From an uncultured Pseudomonadota bacterium (lineage in GTDB: Bacteria > Pseudomonadota > Gammaproteobacteria > Burkholderiales > Rhodocyclaceae), in the NCBI GenBank assembly GCA_946479855.1, contig CAMLHL010000107.1, positions 1 to 6,281 of the forward strand: DNA of 6,281 bases, read 5' to 3'. Positions 1-5,824 of the stretch are shown one piece after another; position 1 is the stretch's first letter, and each line of letters begins with the position of its first letter. A program made the translations under genes and the position numbers. The notes below the pieces were generated by a model that did not search any database, had not been told where the DNA came from, and saw only the letters and a program-made list of their open reading frames with translations.

Positions 1-335
1 TGCACGAGCTGAAGCTGATTGTCGATCTGATGTACGAAGGCGGCATCGCCAACATGAATTACTCGATCTCCAACAATGCGGAGTATGGCGAGTACGTGAC
101 CGGTCCGGAGGTCATCAACGCTCAGTCCCGCGAAGCCATGCGCAACGCCCTGAAGCGCATCCAGACCGGTGAATACGCGAAGATGTTCATCCTTGAAGGC
201 CGCACCAACTACCCGGCCATGACGGCACGTCGCCGCCTGAATGCGGTGCATCCGATCGAAACCGTGGGCGGTCAGCTGCGGGACATGATGCCGTGGATCA
301 AGAAGAACAAGCTGGTCGATCAATCCAAGAACTGA
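1..335 (+). CDS. ilvC: Ketol-acid reductoisomerase, C-terminal part (5' end outside window)
   Basis: This is the last 110 residues of ketol-acid reductoisomerase; the first whole codon is at position 3. The enzyme isomerises and then reduces 2-acetolactate or 2-aceto-2-hydroxybutyrate with NADPH and Mg2+, the second common step of valine, leucine and isoleucine synthesis, in the cytosol. The visible part is the knotted, all-helical C-terminal domain. It opens with [14 protein letters not shown], whose Glu (codon 6-8) matches the second metal-binding Glu of this domain. [13 protein letters not shown] follows, whose second Ser (codon 69-71) matches the substrate-binding Ser of class I enzymes. 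The end, [10 protein letters not shown] then DQSKN, is a normal class I C-terminus, so nothing is missing at the 3' end. The NADPH-binding Rossmann domain lies to the left. A hairpin terminator follows the stop. The identification rests on near-identity to the remembered Pseudomonas-type sequence. Confidence 0.97.
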   Translation, partial: HELKLIVDLMYEGGIANMNYSISNNAEYGEYVTGPEVINAQSREAMRNALKRIQTGEYAKMFILEGRTNYPAMTARRRLNAVHPIETVGGQLRDMMPWIKKNKLVDQSKN

Positions 336-425
336 TTGGCGATTGCCGGCTCGGTAGTCGGGCGTTGTTCGCGTTTGTGGCATGATTGTTGTCCGCGCGC
401 CAGCGTCTGGTTCTACCTTCGCTTT

Positions 426-460
426 GGGCGGTGTGGGAGACTGCACCGCCCTTGTTGTTT
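426..460 (+). terminator. Rho-independent terminator downstream of ilvC
   Basis: A perfect 8-bp GC-rich stem, GGGCGGTG (426-433) with CACCGCCC (444-451), encloses a 10-base loop. Two G-U pairs could extend it inward. The T-rich tract TTGTTGTTT follows at once. The tract is interrupted by two G residues, so termination may be incomplete and some read-through into pssA is possible. It lies 91 bases after the ilvC stop, with no gene in between. There is no matching A-tract on the left, so it should act on the plus strand only. Confidence 0.8.
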
Positions 461-517
461 GCGGAATTTGGCGCCGCCGGGTGTATCCTTTTCCGGTTGC
501 CCCTTCAATTGTGACCC

Positions 518-1270
518 ATGACCGAACTCAAGCCCCGTAAAGCACTGTTCAATCCGGAAATCAAGCGGCGCGGCATTTATGTGTTGCCCAACCTTTTTAC
601 CACGGCCGCTCTGTTTGCCGGATTTTTTGCCATTGTTCAGGCCATGCAGGGGGATTTCGAGCGGGCTGCGATGGCTATCTTCATCGCCATGGTGCTTGAT
701 GGTCTGGATGGCCGGGTGGCCCGTTTGACGCATACCCAGTCGGCCTTTGGTGCCGAGTACGATTCGCTGTCCGACATGGTCAGCTTTGGCGCGGCGCCGG
801 CGCTGGTCATGTACGAATGGGCCTTGCGCGATCTTGGCCGGCTGGGCTGGATCGCAGCCTTCATCTACTGTGCCGGCGCGGCGTTGCGACTGGCTCGTTT
901 CAATACGACGCTGGAAGTAATGGACAAGCGCTATTTCCAGGGGTTGCCATCGCCGGCTGCGGCGGCGCTGGTGGCCGGGCTGGTGTGGGTGATGATCACC
1001 ACCGGGGTGGCGGGGAGCGATGTGCGCTGGTTGGCCTGCGTGCTGACCATCTTTGCCGGGGTGACGATGGTCTCCAATATCCGCTACTACAGTTTTAAGG
1101 ACATCAACCTCAAGAAAAGTGTGCCATTCTTTGTCGTTGCGGCCATTGCCCTGGGGTTTGCGCTGGTTGCCTACAGTCCTGAGATCGCCCTTTTCGGGTT
1201 CTTCGTTTTTTATGGCCTGTCCGGCTATGTGCAGGCTGTGCTGGGCCTGATGAAGCGCAAGGCCCAGTAA
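518..1270 (+). CDS. pssA: CDP-diacylglycerol--serine O-phosphatidyltransferase
   Basis: This integral membrane enzyme makes phosphatidylserine from CDP-diacylglycerol and L-serine, the committed step towards phosphatidylethanolamine. The 250-residue protein carries a complete CDP-alcohol phosphotransferase signature, D-x2-DG-x2-AR-x8-G-x3-D-x3-D: D61, D64, G65, A68, R69, G78, D82 and D86. These aspartates bind the metal ions and catalyse. RLARFN (124-129) and GLPSPAAAA (142-150) are typical of the Bacillus-type, membrane-embedded PssA rather than the E. coli peripheral type. Hydrophobic segments lie near 24-43, 50-63, 109-126, 144-163, 169-186, 201-219 and 221-238. The ATG at 518 gives a normal N-terminus, but no clear Shine-Dalgarno precedes it. 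leuA follows after 18 bp, so the two are probably cotranscribed. In many betaproteobacteria psd (phosphatidylserine decarboxylase, the next enzyme) lies just upstream; here it does not. Confidence 0.95.
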   Translation: MTELKPRKALFNPEIKRRGIYVLPNLFTTAALFAGFFAIVQAMQGDFERAAMAIFIAMVLDGLDGRVARLTHTQSAFGAEYDSLSDMVSFGAAPALVMYEWALRDLGRLGWIAAFIYCAGAALRLARFNTTLEVMDKRYFQGLPSPAAAALVAGLVWVMITTGVAGSDVRWLACVLTIFAGVTMVSNIRYYSFKDINLKKSVPFFVVAAIALGFALVAYSPEIALFGFFVFYGLSGYVQAVLGLMKRKAQ

Positions 1271-1288
1271 AACACTTCGGAGCAGACT

Positions 1289-2830
1289 ATGAAGCAGCAC
1301 CTTGTTATTTTCGATACCACTCTGCGCGATGGCGAGCAGAGTCCCGGTGCGTCGATGACCAAGGAGGAAAAGATCCGCGTTGCCCGGCAACTGGAAAAAA
1401 TGCGGGTCGACGTGATCGAGGCCGGATTTGCCGCCGCATCTCCTGGTGACTTCGAGGCTATTCAGGCGATTGCACAGGCAATCAAGGATTCGACCGTATG
1501 CTCGCTGGCGCGGGCCAATGAAAATGATATCCGATGCGCTGGCGAGGCGATCAAGCCGGCAAAATCGGGTCGAATTCATACCTTTATTGCAACTTCGCCA
1601 ATCCACATGGAGAAAAAGTTGCGCATGTCTCCGGATCAGGTCGTTGAGCAGGCGATCAAAGCGATCGGCTGGGCGCGTGAATATACCGACAATATCGAAT
1701 TTTCGGCCGAGGATGCCGGACGTTCAGACTTGGATTTCCTTTGCCGCATTTTCGAAGAGGTCATCAAGGCTGGCGCGACGACGATCAACGTCCCGGACAC
1801 GGTCGGCTACAACATCCCGTTCCAGTATGCCGAAACCATGCGCCAGTTGATCCAGCGGGTGCCGAATTCCGACAAGGTCGTCTGGTCGGTGCATTGTCAC
1901 AATGACCTTGGGCTGGCAGTTTCCAATTCTCTGGCGGCGGTGCTGGCCGGCGCCCGTCAGGTCGAGTGTACAATCAATGGCCTGGGCGAGCGGGCAGGCA
2001 ACGCTTCACTGGAAGAGGTGGTGATGGCGGTACGGACTCGCGCCGATGTCTTCCCGGTCGAAACGCGGATCGATACGACGCAGATCGTGCCGGCTTCCAA
2101 GCTGGTGTCGCAGATAACCGGCTACCCGGTGCAGCCAAACAAGGCAGTGGTTGGCGCCAATGCCTTTGCCCACGAATCGGGCATCCACCAGGATGGTGTT
2201 CTGAAACACCGTGAAACTTACGAAATCATGCGGGCGCAGGATGTTGGCTGGACGCAGAACAAGCTGGTCCTCGGCAAGCATTCCGGGCGTAATGCCTTCA
2301 AGACGCGCCTGCATGAGCTGGGCATCGAACTGGACAGTGATGAGGCGCTGAATGCGGCTTTTGCACGTTTCAAGGAGTTGGCCGACCGCAAGCATGAAAT
2401 CTTTGACGAAGACCTCCATGCGCTGGTTTCGGATGAGGTGGTGACACCGGATCTGGAGCATTACAAGCTGCTGTATTCCCATGTCTGTTCGGAAACGGGT
2501 GAAATGCCGCATGCAAGAGTCATTCTTAGCGTCGGTGGTGAGGAGCGGAAAGGTGAGGCCGACGGTGGCGGTCCGGTCGATGCGACCTTCAAGGCCATAG
2601 AAAGCATCGTTGCTAGCGGGGCTGAATTGATGCTTTATTCGGTCAATGCGATTACTACCGGGACCGATGCTCAGGGTGAAGTAACGACTCGTCTTGCCAA
2701 GGAGGGGCGCATCGTCAACGGTAATGGGGCGGATACTGATATCGTTATCGCATCGGCGCGGTCCTACCTGAATGCGTTGAACCGGCTGCACTTTACCCTC
2801 GACAAGGTCAAGGCGCAGGGCGACGTCTGA
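1289..2830 (+). CDS. leuA: 2-isopropylmalate synthase
   Basis: This enzyme condenses acetyl-CoA with 2-oxoisovalerate to 2-isopropylmalate, the first committed step of leucine synthesis, and is feedback-inhibited by leucine. The 513-residue protein has the full domain set of the bacterial long form. The HMGL-like TIM barrel (about 1-270) carries [10 protein letters not shown] (11-20, metal ligand D14), HCHNDLGLA (202-210, metal ligands H202 and H204) and [10 protein letters not shown] (231-240, N238). The linker subdomains contain HESGIHQDG (295-303) and [10 protein letters not shown] (328-337). The regulatory LeuA dimerisation domain (about 370-508) contains [13 protein letters not shown] and, near 456-466, [11 protein letters not shown], the region of leucine contacts in this family. 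The start is well set: GGAG at 1279-1282 stands 6 bases before the ATG. With ilvC upstream, this puts branched-chain synthesis genes on both sides of pssA. Nothing appears truncated. Confidence 0.97.
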   Translation: MKQHLVIFDTTLRDGEQSPGASMTKEEKIRVARQLEKMRVDVIEAGFAAASPGDFEAIQAIAQAIKDSTVCSLARANENDIRCAGEAIKPAKSGRIHTFIATSPIHMEKKLRMSPDQVVEQAIKAIGWAREYTDNIEFSAEDAGRSDLDFLCRIFEEVIKAGATTINVPDTVGYNIPFQYAETMRQLIQRVPNSDKVVWSVHCHNDLGLAVSNSLAAVLAGARQVECTINGLGERAGNASLEEVVMAVRTRADVFPVETRIDTTQIVPASKLVSQITGYPVQPNKAVVGANAFAHESGIHQDGVLKHRETYEIMRAQDVGWTQNKLVLGKHSGRNAFKTRLHELGIELDSDEALNAAFARFKELADRKHEIFDEDLHALVSDEVVTPDLEHYKLLYSHVCSETGEMPHARVILSVGGEERKGEADGGGPVDATFKAIESIVASGAELMLYSVNAITTGTDAQGEVTTRLAKEGRIVNGNGADTDIVIASARSYLNALNRLHFTLDKVKAQGDV

Positions 2831-2848
2831 TTCCCTGTTGTGCTGCCG

Positions 2849-2883
2849 AAAAGCCGCTTCAGTTCGACTGGGCGGCTTTTTCC
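2849..2883. terminator. Bidirectional terminator shared by leuA and the convergent DUF2069 gene
   Basis: AAAAGCCGC (2849-2857) pairs perfectly with GCGGCTTTT (2872-2880). Inside it a second short stem, CAGT (2860-2863) with ACTG (2867-2870), closes on a TCG loop, giving one long, slightly bulged hairpin. On the plus strand it ends in a T-run (2877-2881), 18 bases after the leuA stop. On the minus strand the A-tract on the left becomes the U-run, so it can also end the DUF2069 transcript. The stop codon of that gene (2859-2861) and its last seven or so sense codons lie within the hairpin. Confidence 0.88.
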
Positions 2884-3227
2884 GCTTTGGGGGGGCGGGT
2901 GGCCCGCACGTAAAGGATCGCGGAAGCGAACAGGATGACAGTAAGAAGCGATTCGCCAACGGCCAACCAGCGCGAAAGGCCACTGTCGCTGGTGGCACGG
3001 AGCAATCCTTCCATCAGGTAGAGCTGGATGAATAACGACAGCCACTTATAGGTGTAACGCTTGCCGCGCAGGATGCCGAATAGGGCGGGCAGCAGGAATG
3101 CCGCTTTCAGCGTCATCCATGAGCCGCCGGGTCTGAGCGGAGCCAGCCAACCTTCCCAGGCCAGGCAAAGAAAGATCAGCGCAATGAGGCTGGCGCTGGC
3201 AGCGATTTGGTAGCGGGTGGAGCTCAC
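2859..3227 (-). CDS. DUF2069 family small membrane protein
   Basis: A 122-residue predicted inner-membrane protein of the DUF2069 family, whose function is unknown. After a short N-terminus it shows WEGWLAPLRPGGSWMTLKA (25-43) and GKRYTYKW (55-62), then LYLMEGLLR (69-77), all conserved family landmarks, followed by a final hydrophobic helix. Membrane segments lie near 8-24, 38-53, 60-75 and 88-107, and the tail (RATRPPKAEKAAQSN) is charged and probably cytosolic. I chose the GTG at 3227 because it puts the family domain near the N-terminus. The same frame stays open to an ATG at 3380, but those 51 residues look unlike the family and run into the divergent gene. The GTG lacks a Shine-Dalgarno but overlaps the stop of an upstream leader ORF (GTGA), which suggests translational coupling. 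In other betaproteobacteria this gene is often found beside yihY and wrbA; wrbA is not here. The gene ends inside its own terminator. Confidence 0.85.
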   Translation of the reverse strand: MSSTRYQIAASASLIALIFLCLAWEGWLAPLRPGGSWMTLKAAFLLPALFGILRGKRYTYKWLSLFIQLYLMEGLLRATSDSGLSRWLAVGESLLTVILFASAILYVRATRPPKAEKAAQSN

Positions 3228-3322
3228 GGTCGACTCGGGTTTGGGGTCAAAATTGCAACGTGCTTGACCGGTGCATGGCCAGCACCGTTGCGGTAAGCGA
3301 GGGAGGAAGGGATATCTTGCAT
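3224..3322 (-). CDS. Possible 32-residue leader peptide ORF ahead of the DUF2069 gene
   Basis: An open frame of 32 codons starts at the ATG at 3322 (MQDIPSSLAYRN at its start, NPSRP at its end) and stops at TGA 3224-3226. The TGA shares two bases with the GTG start of DUF2069 (GTGA at 3227-3224). The ATG lies 8 bases beyond the minus-strand -10 element, so it would be the first or nearly the first codon of the transcript. I recognise no homologue. It has no membrane segment, no repeated amino acid codons and no cysteine. G or C at third positions is about 18 of 32, so codon use does not prove coding. The case rests on position: the leaderless-style start and the stop-start overlap, which would explain how a GTG without a ribosome site is translated. 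In GC-rich DNA an open frame this short may also arise by chance. Confidence 0.4.
   Translation of the reverse strand: MQDIPSSLAYRNGAGHAPVKHVAILTPNPSRP
3245..3269. repeat. Inverted repeat GGTCAA-N13-TTGACC in the DUF2069 leader
   Basis: GGTCAA (3245-3250) and TTGACC (3264-3269) are perfect inverted copies 13 bases apart, and the smaller palindrome TTGCAA (3253-3258) lies between them. Read as minus-strand RNA this would be a hairpin ending about 17 bases before the GTG start. Read as DNA it could be an operator. It shares one base with the next dyad at 3269-3287. With six-base arms, chance is not excluded. Confidence 0.4.
3269..3287. repeat. Short hairpin CGGTGC-N7-GCACCG in the DUF2069 leader
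   Basis: CGGTGC (3269-3274) and GCACCG (3282-3287) form a perfect 6-bp, GC-rich stem with a 7-base loop. It lies within the predicted leader ORF of the minus-strand transcript, directly beside the dyad at 3245-3269. No T-run follows on either strand, so it is not a terminator. It may be a structured part of the leader RNA. Confidence 0.4.
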
Positions 3323-3349
3323 GGTCGGCTATTATACGGCCCCATGCAA
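3317..3349. promoter_or_regulatory. Symmetric divergent promoter inside a perfect inverted repeat
   Basis: TTGCATGG (3317-3324) and CCATGCAA (3342-3349) are perfect inverted copies 17 bases apart, centred on base 3333. The same base is the centre of TATTATA (3330-3336), which supplies a -10 element on each strand: TATTAT on plus (3330-3335) and the consensus TATAAT on minus (3336-3331). Bidirectional promoters built on one shared symmetric -10 are known in bacteria. No -35 resembling TTGACA stands at 16-18 bases on either side, so the promoter may need an activator, or the repeat arms may bind a regulator. Each arm contains an ATG 8 bases past its -10: the start of the YihY gene on plus (3344) and of the leader ORF on minus (3322). 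It is the only obvious promoter in the 116-bp gap between the divergent genes. Confidence 0.6.
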
Positions 3350-4177
3350 TCGCACTCCCGAACTCGCGGCCGCCGTTCAAAACAGGCGGGTACGCTGAAT
3401 ATTTTTCGTCGCTTTCATAGCGAGAATATGATGCAGACCAGTTCTGCGCTGGCTTTTACAACCCTGATGGCACTGGTGCCGCTGGTCGCAGTCGTGCTTG
3501 CCGTCGCCGGCGCCGTTCCCTACCTAGACCTGTTGGTAATGCGGCTCGACCTGCTGGTTCGCGAAGCCCTGTTGCCAACCGGGGCGGCTGGCGCCATCGC
3601 TGGAAATATCGGCAAGTTTTCGCACAAGGCGCAACAATTGACCGTGGCAGGCGTTGCCATGCTCAGCGTTACGGCCTTTCTGCTGATGAATACCATCGAG
3701 CGGGCGTTCAACCACTTGTGGCAGGTCAAGCCGCGCCCATTGCTGGGGCGTCTGCGGCTTTATGCGTTTGTGATGGCTGTCTGGCCGTTCGTGCTGGGGG
3801 CGGTGGCTGGCGTCATGTCCTTTGCCGTGACCACTTCGTTGGGCTTGTTTGATGAGCCGATGTGGTTTCGCCGGTTGGCGCTGAAGGTCGTTGCTGTCTT
3901 GTTGCTCGGTATGTTTTTCTCGTTTCTCTACTACGCCGTGCCGAATGCCGAGGTTTCGCGGCGAGCAGCATTGACCGGGGGGGTATTCGCCACGCTGGGA
4001 TTTTCAGCCATGCAGAAGATTTTTGAGGTGTTTCTGGTTAGTTCTGCCATGTTGAAAAGCATCTACGGAGCCTTCGCCGTTTTCCCCGTTTTTCTGGTCT
4101 GGCTGCATTTTTCCTGGGCAGTAGTGCTGTTTGGCGGCTTGATTGCCGCTAGCATCAACTGTCCGGGGAAACGCTGA
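3344..4177 (+). CDS. YihY/BrkB family inner-membrane protein
   Basis: A 277-residue multi-pass membrane protein of the YihY/BrkB (UPF0761, COG1295) family. The family was once mislabelled ribonuclease BN; its true role is unclear. Family landmarks, numbered from the chosen start, are SALAFTTLMALVPLVAVV (34-51), NTIERAFNHLWQV (116-128), YYAVPNAEV (196-204) and YGAFAVFPVFLVWLHFSWAVVLFG (241-264). Six hydrophobic stretches lie near 36-58, 99-116, 139-163, 178-198, 207-224 and 243-269, with a basic N-terminus. I chose ATG 3344 because the family has about 30 residues before the first helix. A GTG at 3260 would add 28 residues unlike the family and cross the promoter, while the Met pair at 3428/3431 would cut into the domain. 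There is no Shine-Dalgarno, but the ATG is 8 bases beyond a -10 element, so a leaderless message is likely. It resembles the short E. coli form; many betaproteobacterial relatives carry a longer C-terminal tail. Its 3' end overlaps the convergent gene by 23 bp. Confidence 0.88.
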   Translation: MQSHSRTRGRRSKQAGTLNIFRRFHSENMMQTSSALAFTTLMALVPLVAVVLAVAGAVPYLDLLVMRLDLLVREALLPTGAAGAIAGNIGKFSHKAQQLTVAGVAMLSVTAFLLMNTIERAFNHLWQVKPRPLLGRLRLYAFVMAVWPFVLGAVAGVMSFAVTTSLGLFDEPMWFRRLALKVVAVLLLGMFFSFLYYAVPNAEVSRRAALTGGVFATLGFSAMQKIFEVFLVSSAMLKSIYGAFAVFPVFLVWLHFSWAVVLFGGLIAASINCPGKR

Positions 4178-5660
4178 AGATTTCGATGCTGCTGGTTTGT
4201 TCATCCAGGCGGGTGGCCCGGACCTCGCGAATTTCAAGGTTCTCCTGTTCAAGGAGAACGATGATGCGACGGGTGTTTTCATTGAACAGGCCAGTCGGGG
4301 CGACCAGGGAATGGGTCGGACGCAGGGGCGGGGTCGGCGGGAGAAGCAGAGCCGAAATATTCTTGGAGAGTTCGTAGGGATGCGCGACTTCAACGGGAAT
4401 CGCTCGGGGCGCGAGTATCTGCAGGCCCAGTTCGACATGTTCCGGGTTTTCCGAGAGAGCCCAGCGGATGAGGCAGATATGCCAGACCGGGATGCTCTCG
4501 CCGGTATCGCTGACGGGTTGCAGGGCAACAATGTCGCCGACGCGGATGTGCTCCGTATGTCCGGCGATATGCATCAGGGAGTAGCCATCCGGGCTTTCGT
4601 TGGTGACCATCCATTCGCTTAATCCCTGCTGCTTGCCGGGGGAGCGGAAAAGTTGCCAGAGATTGCCAAGTCCGGAACACAGGGTAGCGCGATAGGATTG
4701 ACGACGACGCGAGAATCGGCGCTTGACCGGATGGCCCCAGAGTTGGCTCAGGCGTTGCAGGACACCCGGGCCGGTGTGGGTGTCGGCAAATGGTGGCAAA
4801 TTGAGGGCGGATGCCGGCTGGCCCTGGATCAATTTCTCGCGGTGTTTGAGGGCGCCTTCGGCGATTGCATCGCAAGAAAAGTAGAGCACCCGGGTTTCGG
4901 GGCTTGGCATGCGACGAATCAGTGCGTGAGCGGGGAAATCCTTGTCCGGATCAATCCAGAAAATGCCATGACAATTGAGCGGCTGCGCATCGAAGAAATC
5001 GATGAGCAGCCTGTTGTCGGCAATGTATTTGCTAATGAATTCCAGCTCCCTGGCTGCAAAGGAGGCGGGTTGGGCGATGGCGGCGAGCAGGATGGCGGAG
5101 TAAATGTGTCGTATGCTCGGGCTGCCATGGGGGCCGGGGAGGTCGTGCAGGCCGAGGCGTCGGGCGGTGCGGAAGGCGGAATGCAGTTGCTGCCAGAGAC
5201 CGGGGGCGGCTGGGGCGGCAATCAGGTGGGTGATGCGGACTTGCCAGGCGATGGTGCCCATTGCGCGGCGCAGCGACATATTGGGCTGGTGTAAGGTCGT
5301 GCTGCCTTGCGGGTCGAACAGGTCAGCCAGGGTATTGAAATAATCCTGGGTCAGGATTTCAAGCAGTTCAAGCAACAGCCGTACACGCTGACGCAGCTTG
5401 CGCGAAATGGGCAGTGAGATATTCTTCAGTCGCGGAACTTCGGCGCCAGCGATGCGTTCTGCCTGGCCATAAAGCAAGTCGAGCAATTTGAGGCGCTGGG
5501 CGCCAGGAATCGGCGCCTCTCGCAGCAGCATAAGCTGGCGATGCAACTGGTCGGCATCTGCGGCGCCGGTTCGGCCATGGGCCCGGGCCAGCCATTCAAG
5601 AATGCCCTTGATGTTGGCTTCCGGATTCGCTGGTGCGAGGAGCTCTGGCGCGCTGTGCAT
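4155..5660 (-). CDS. Conserved hypothetical protein with PilZ-like C-terminal region
   Basis: A 501-residue soluble protein with no signal peptide or membrane segment. I cannot name it. Residues 1-300 are mostly helical and rich in Leu, Ala and Arg (for example 88-105), with no catalytic motif I recognise. Residues about 310-420 look like a PilZ domain, the cyclic di-GMP receptor fold: RRFSR (314-318) fits the RxxxR element, NESPDG (354-359) fits [D/N]xSxxG, and RVGDIVAL (373-380), CLIRWA (396-401) and VELGLQIL (409-416) suit its beta strands. The gap between the two motifs is wider than usual. If correct, the protein would sense cyclic di-GMP, perhaps to control surface behaviour; that is inference. 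The ATG at 5660 has no Shine-Dalgarno: the bases before it read CCTCC, the opposite of one, so the start is less certain than the frame. The gene diverges from rpsP and its 3' end overlaps yihY. Plus-strand frames here have skewed composition and look like shadows. Confidence 0.75.
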   Translation of the reverse strand: MHSAPELLAPANPEANIKGILEWLARAHGRTGAADADQLHRQLMLLREAPIPGAQRLKLLDLLYGQAERIAGAEVPRLKNISLPISRKLRQRVRLLLELLEILTQDYFNTLADLFDPQGSTTLHQPNMSLRRAMGTIAWQVRITHLIAAPAAPGLWQQLHSAFRTARRLGLHDLPGPHGSPSIRHIYSAILLAAIAQPASFAARELEFISKYIADNRLLIDFFDAQPLNCHGIFWIDPDKDFPAHALIRRMPSPETRVLYFSCDAIAEGALKHREKLIQGQPASALNLPPFADTHTGPGVLQRLSQLWGHPVKRRFSRRRQSYRATLCSGLGNLWQLFRSPGKQQGLSEWMVTNESPDGYSLMHIAGHTEHIRVGDIVALQPVSDTGESIPVWHICLIRWALSENPEHVELGLQILAPRAIPVEVAHPYELSKNISALLLPPTPPLRPTHSLVAPTGLFNENTRRIIVLLEQENLEIREVRATRLDEQTSSIEIFSVSPDS

Positions 5661-5700
5661 GATTTTCGGAGGATAACAAATATTTACCTGATCGCCATTG

Positions 5701-5732
5701 ATCGGGGACTTCCGTCGACTGGCGGTCCCGAT
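5701..5732. repeat. Imperfect hairpin in the gap between the PilZ-like gene and rpsP
   Basis: ATCGGGGAC (5701-5709) pairs with GTCCCGAT (5725-5732) if one G is bulged, leaving a 15-base loop. A T-rich stretch, GATTATTTTT (5737-5746), begins four bases later. The distance is too large for a standard terminator, and no plus-strand gene ends here. It could weaken antisense read-through towards rpsP or bind a regulator of either divergent gene. The repeated TGATCG (5689-5694 and 5699-5704, 10 bases apart) lies on its left edge. Confidence 0.3.
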
Positions 5733-5761
5733 GGGTGATTATTTTTGGTCATCTAAGTGGC

Positions 5762-5796
5762 TTGTTTTTCCTTGATAAAGCGCTATAATCTCCGGT
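5762..5796 (+). promoter_or_regulatory. Sigma-70 promoter of the rpsP operon
   Basis: A consensus -10 TATAAT (5784-5789) is preceded by TTGTTT (5762-5767) as a -35 with a 16-base spacer. Transcription should begin near 5796, giving an untranslated leader of about 29 bases before the rpsP ATG. This is the strongest single-direction promoter in the window, as expected for a ribosomal protein operon. The T-rich run just upstream (5741-5746) may help polymerase binding. Confidence 0.82.
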
Positions 5797-5824
5797 CTTT
5801 TTTCCAGCTAACGAAAGTATTCCC

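Noticed and set aside
459..489. Possible pssA promoter TTGCGG ... TATCCT
   Set aside because: The spacer would be 19 bases and both hexamers are weak, so I do not list it as a feature. Read-through from ilvC is equally possible.
336..521. A 61-codon plus-strand frame after ilvC starting at TTG
   Set aside because: It runs through the terminator hairpin, is Cys- and Pro-rich without homology I know, and has no ribosome site.
413..1606. A 397-codon open frame on the minus strand opposite pssA and the start of leuA
   Set aside because: It lies antisense to two certain genes. The translation is rich in His, Arg, Gly and Gln with no recognisable domain. Such long frames are expected opposite GC-rich genes.
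2006..2998. A 330-codon open frame on the minus strand opposite the end of leuA
   Set aside because: It crosses leuA, its terminator and DUF2069 in another frame, and shows no family motif. It is a shadow frame.
3228..3380. N-terminal extension of DUF2069 to an ATG at 3380
   Set aside because: The 51 extra residues do not resemble the family, would overlap the start of the divergent gene, and would cross the shared promoter.
4653..5294. A 213-codon plus-strand frame opposite the PilZ-like gene
   Set aside because: It is Gly-rich and without motifs, while the opposite strand has a 501-codon frame with family-like motifs. I take the minus strand as coding.
5668..5738. A perfect GGAGGA on the plus strand followed by a short frame starting at ATT 5682
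   Set aside because: ATT starts are very rare (infC), the frame has only 19 codons, and no promoter is visible. Probably chance, though it sits oddly just ahead of the minus-strand start.
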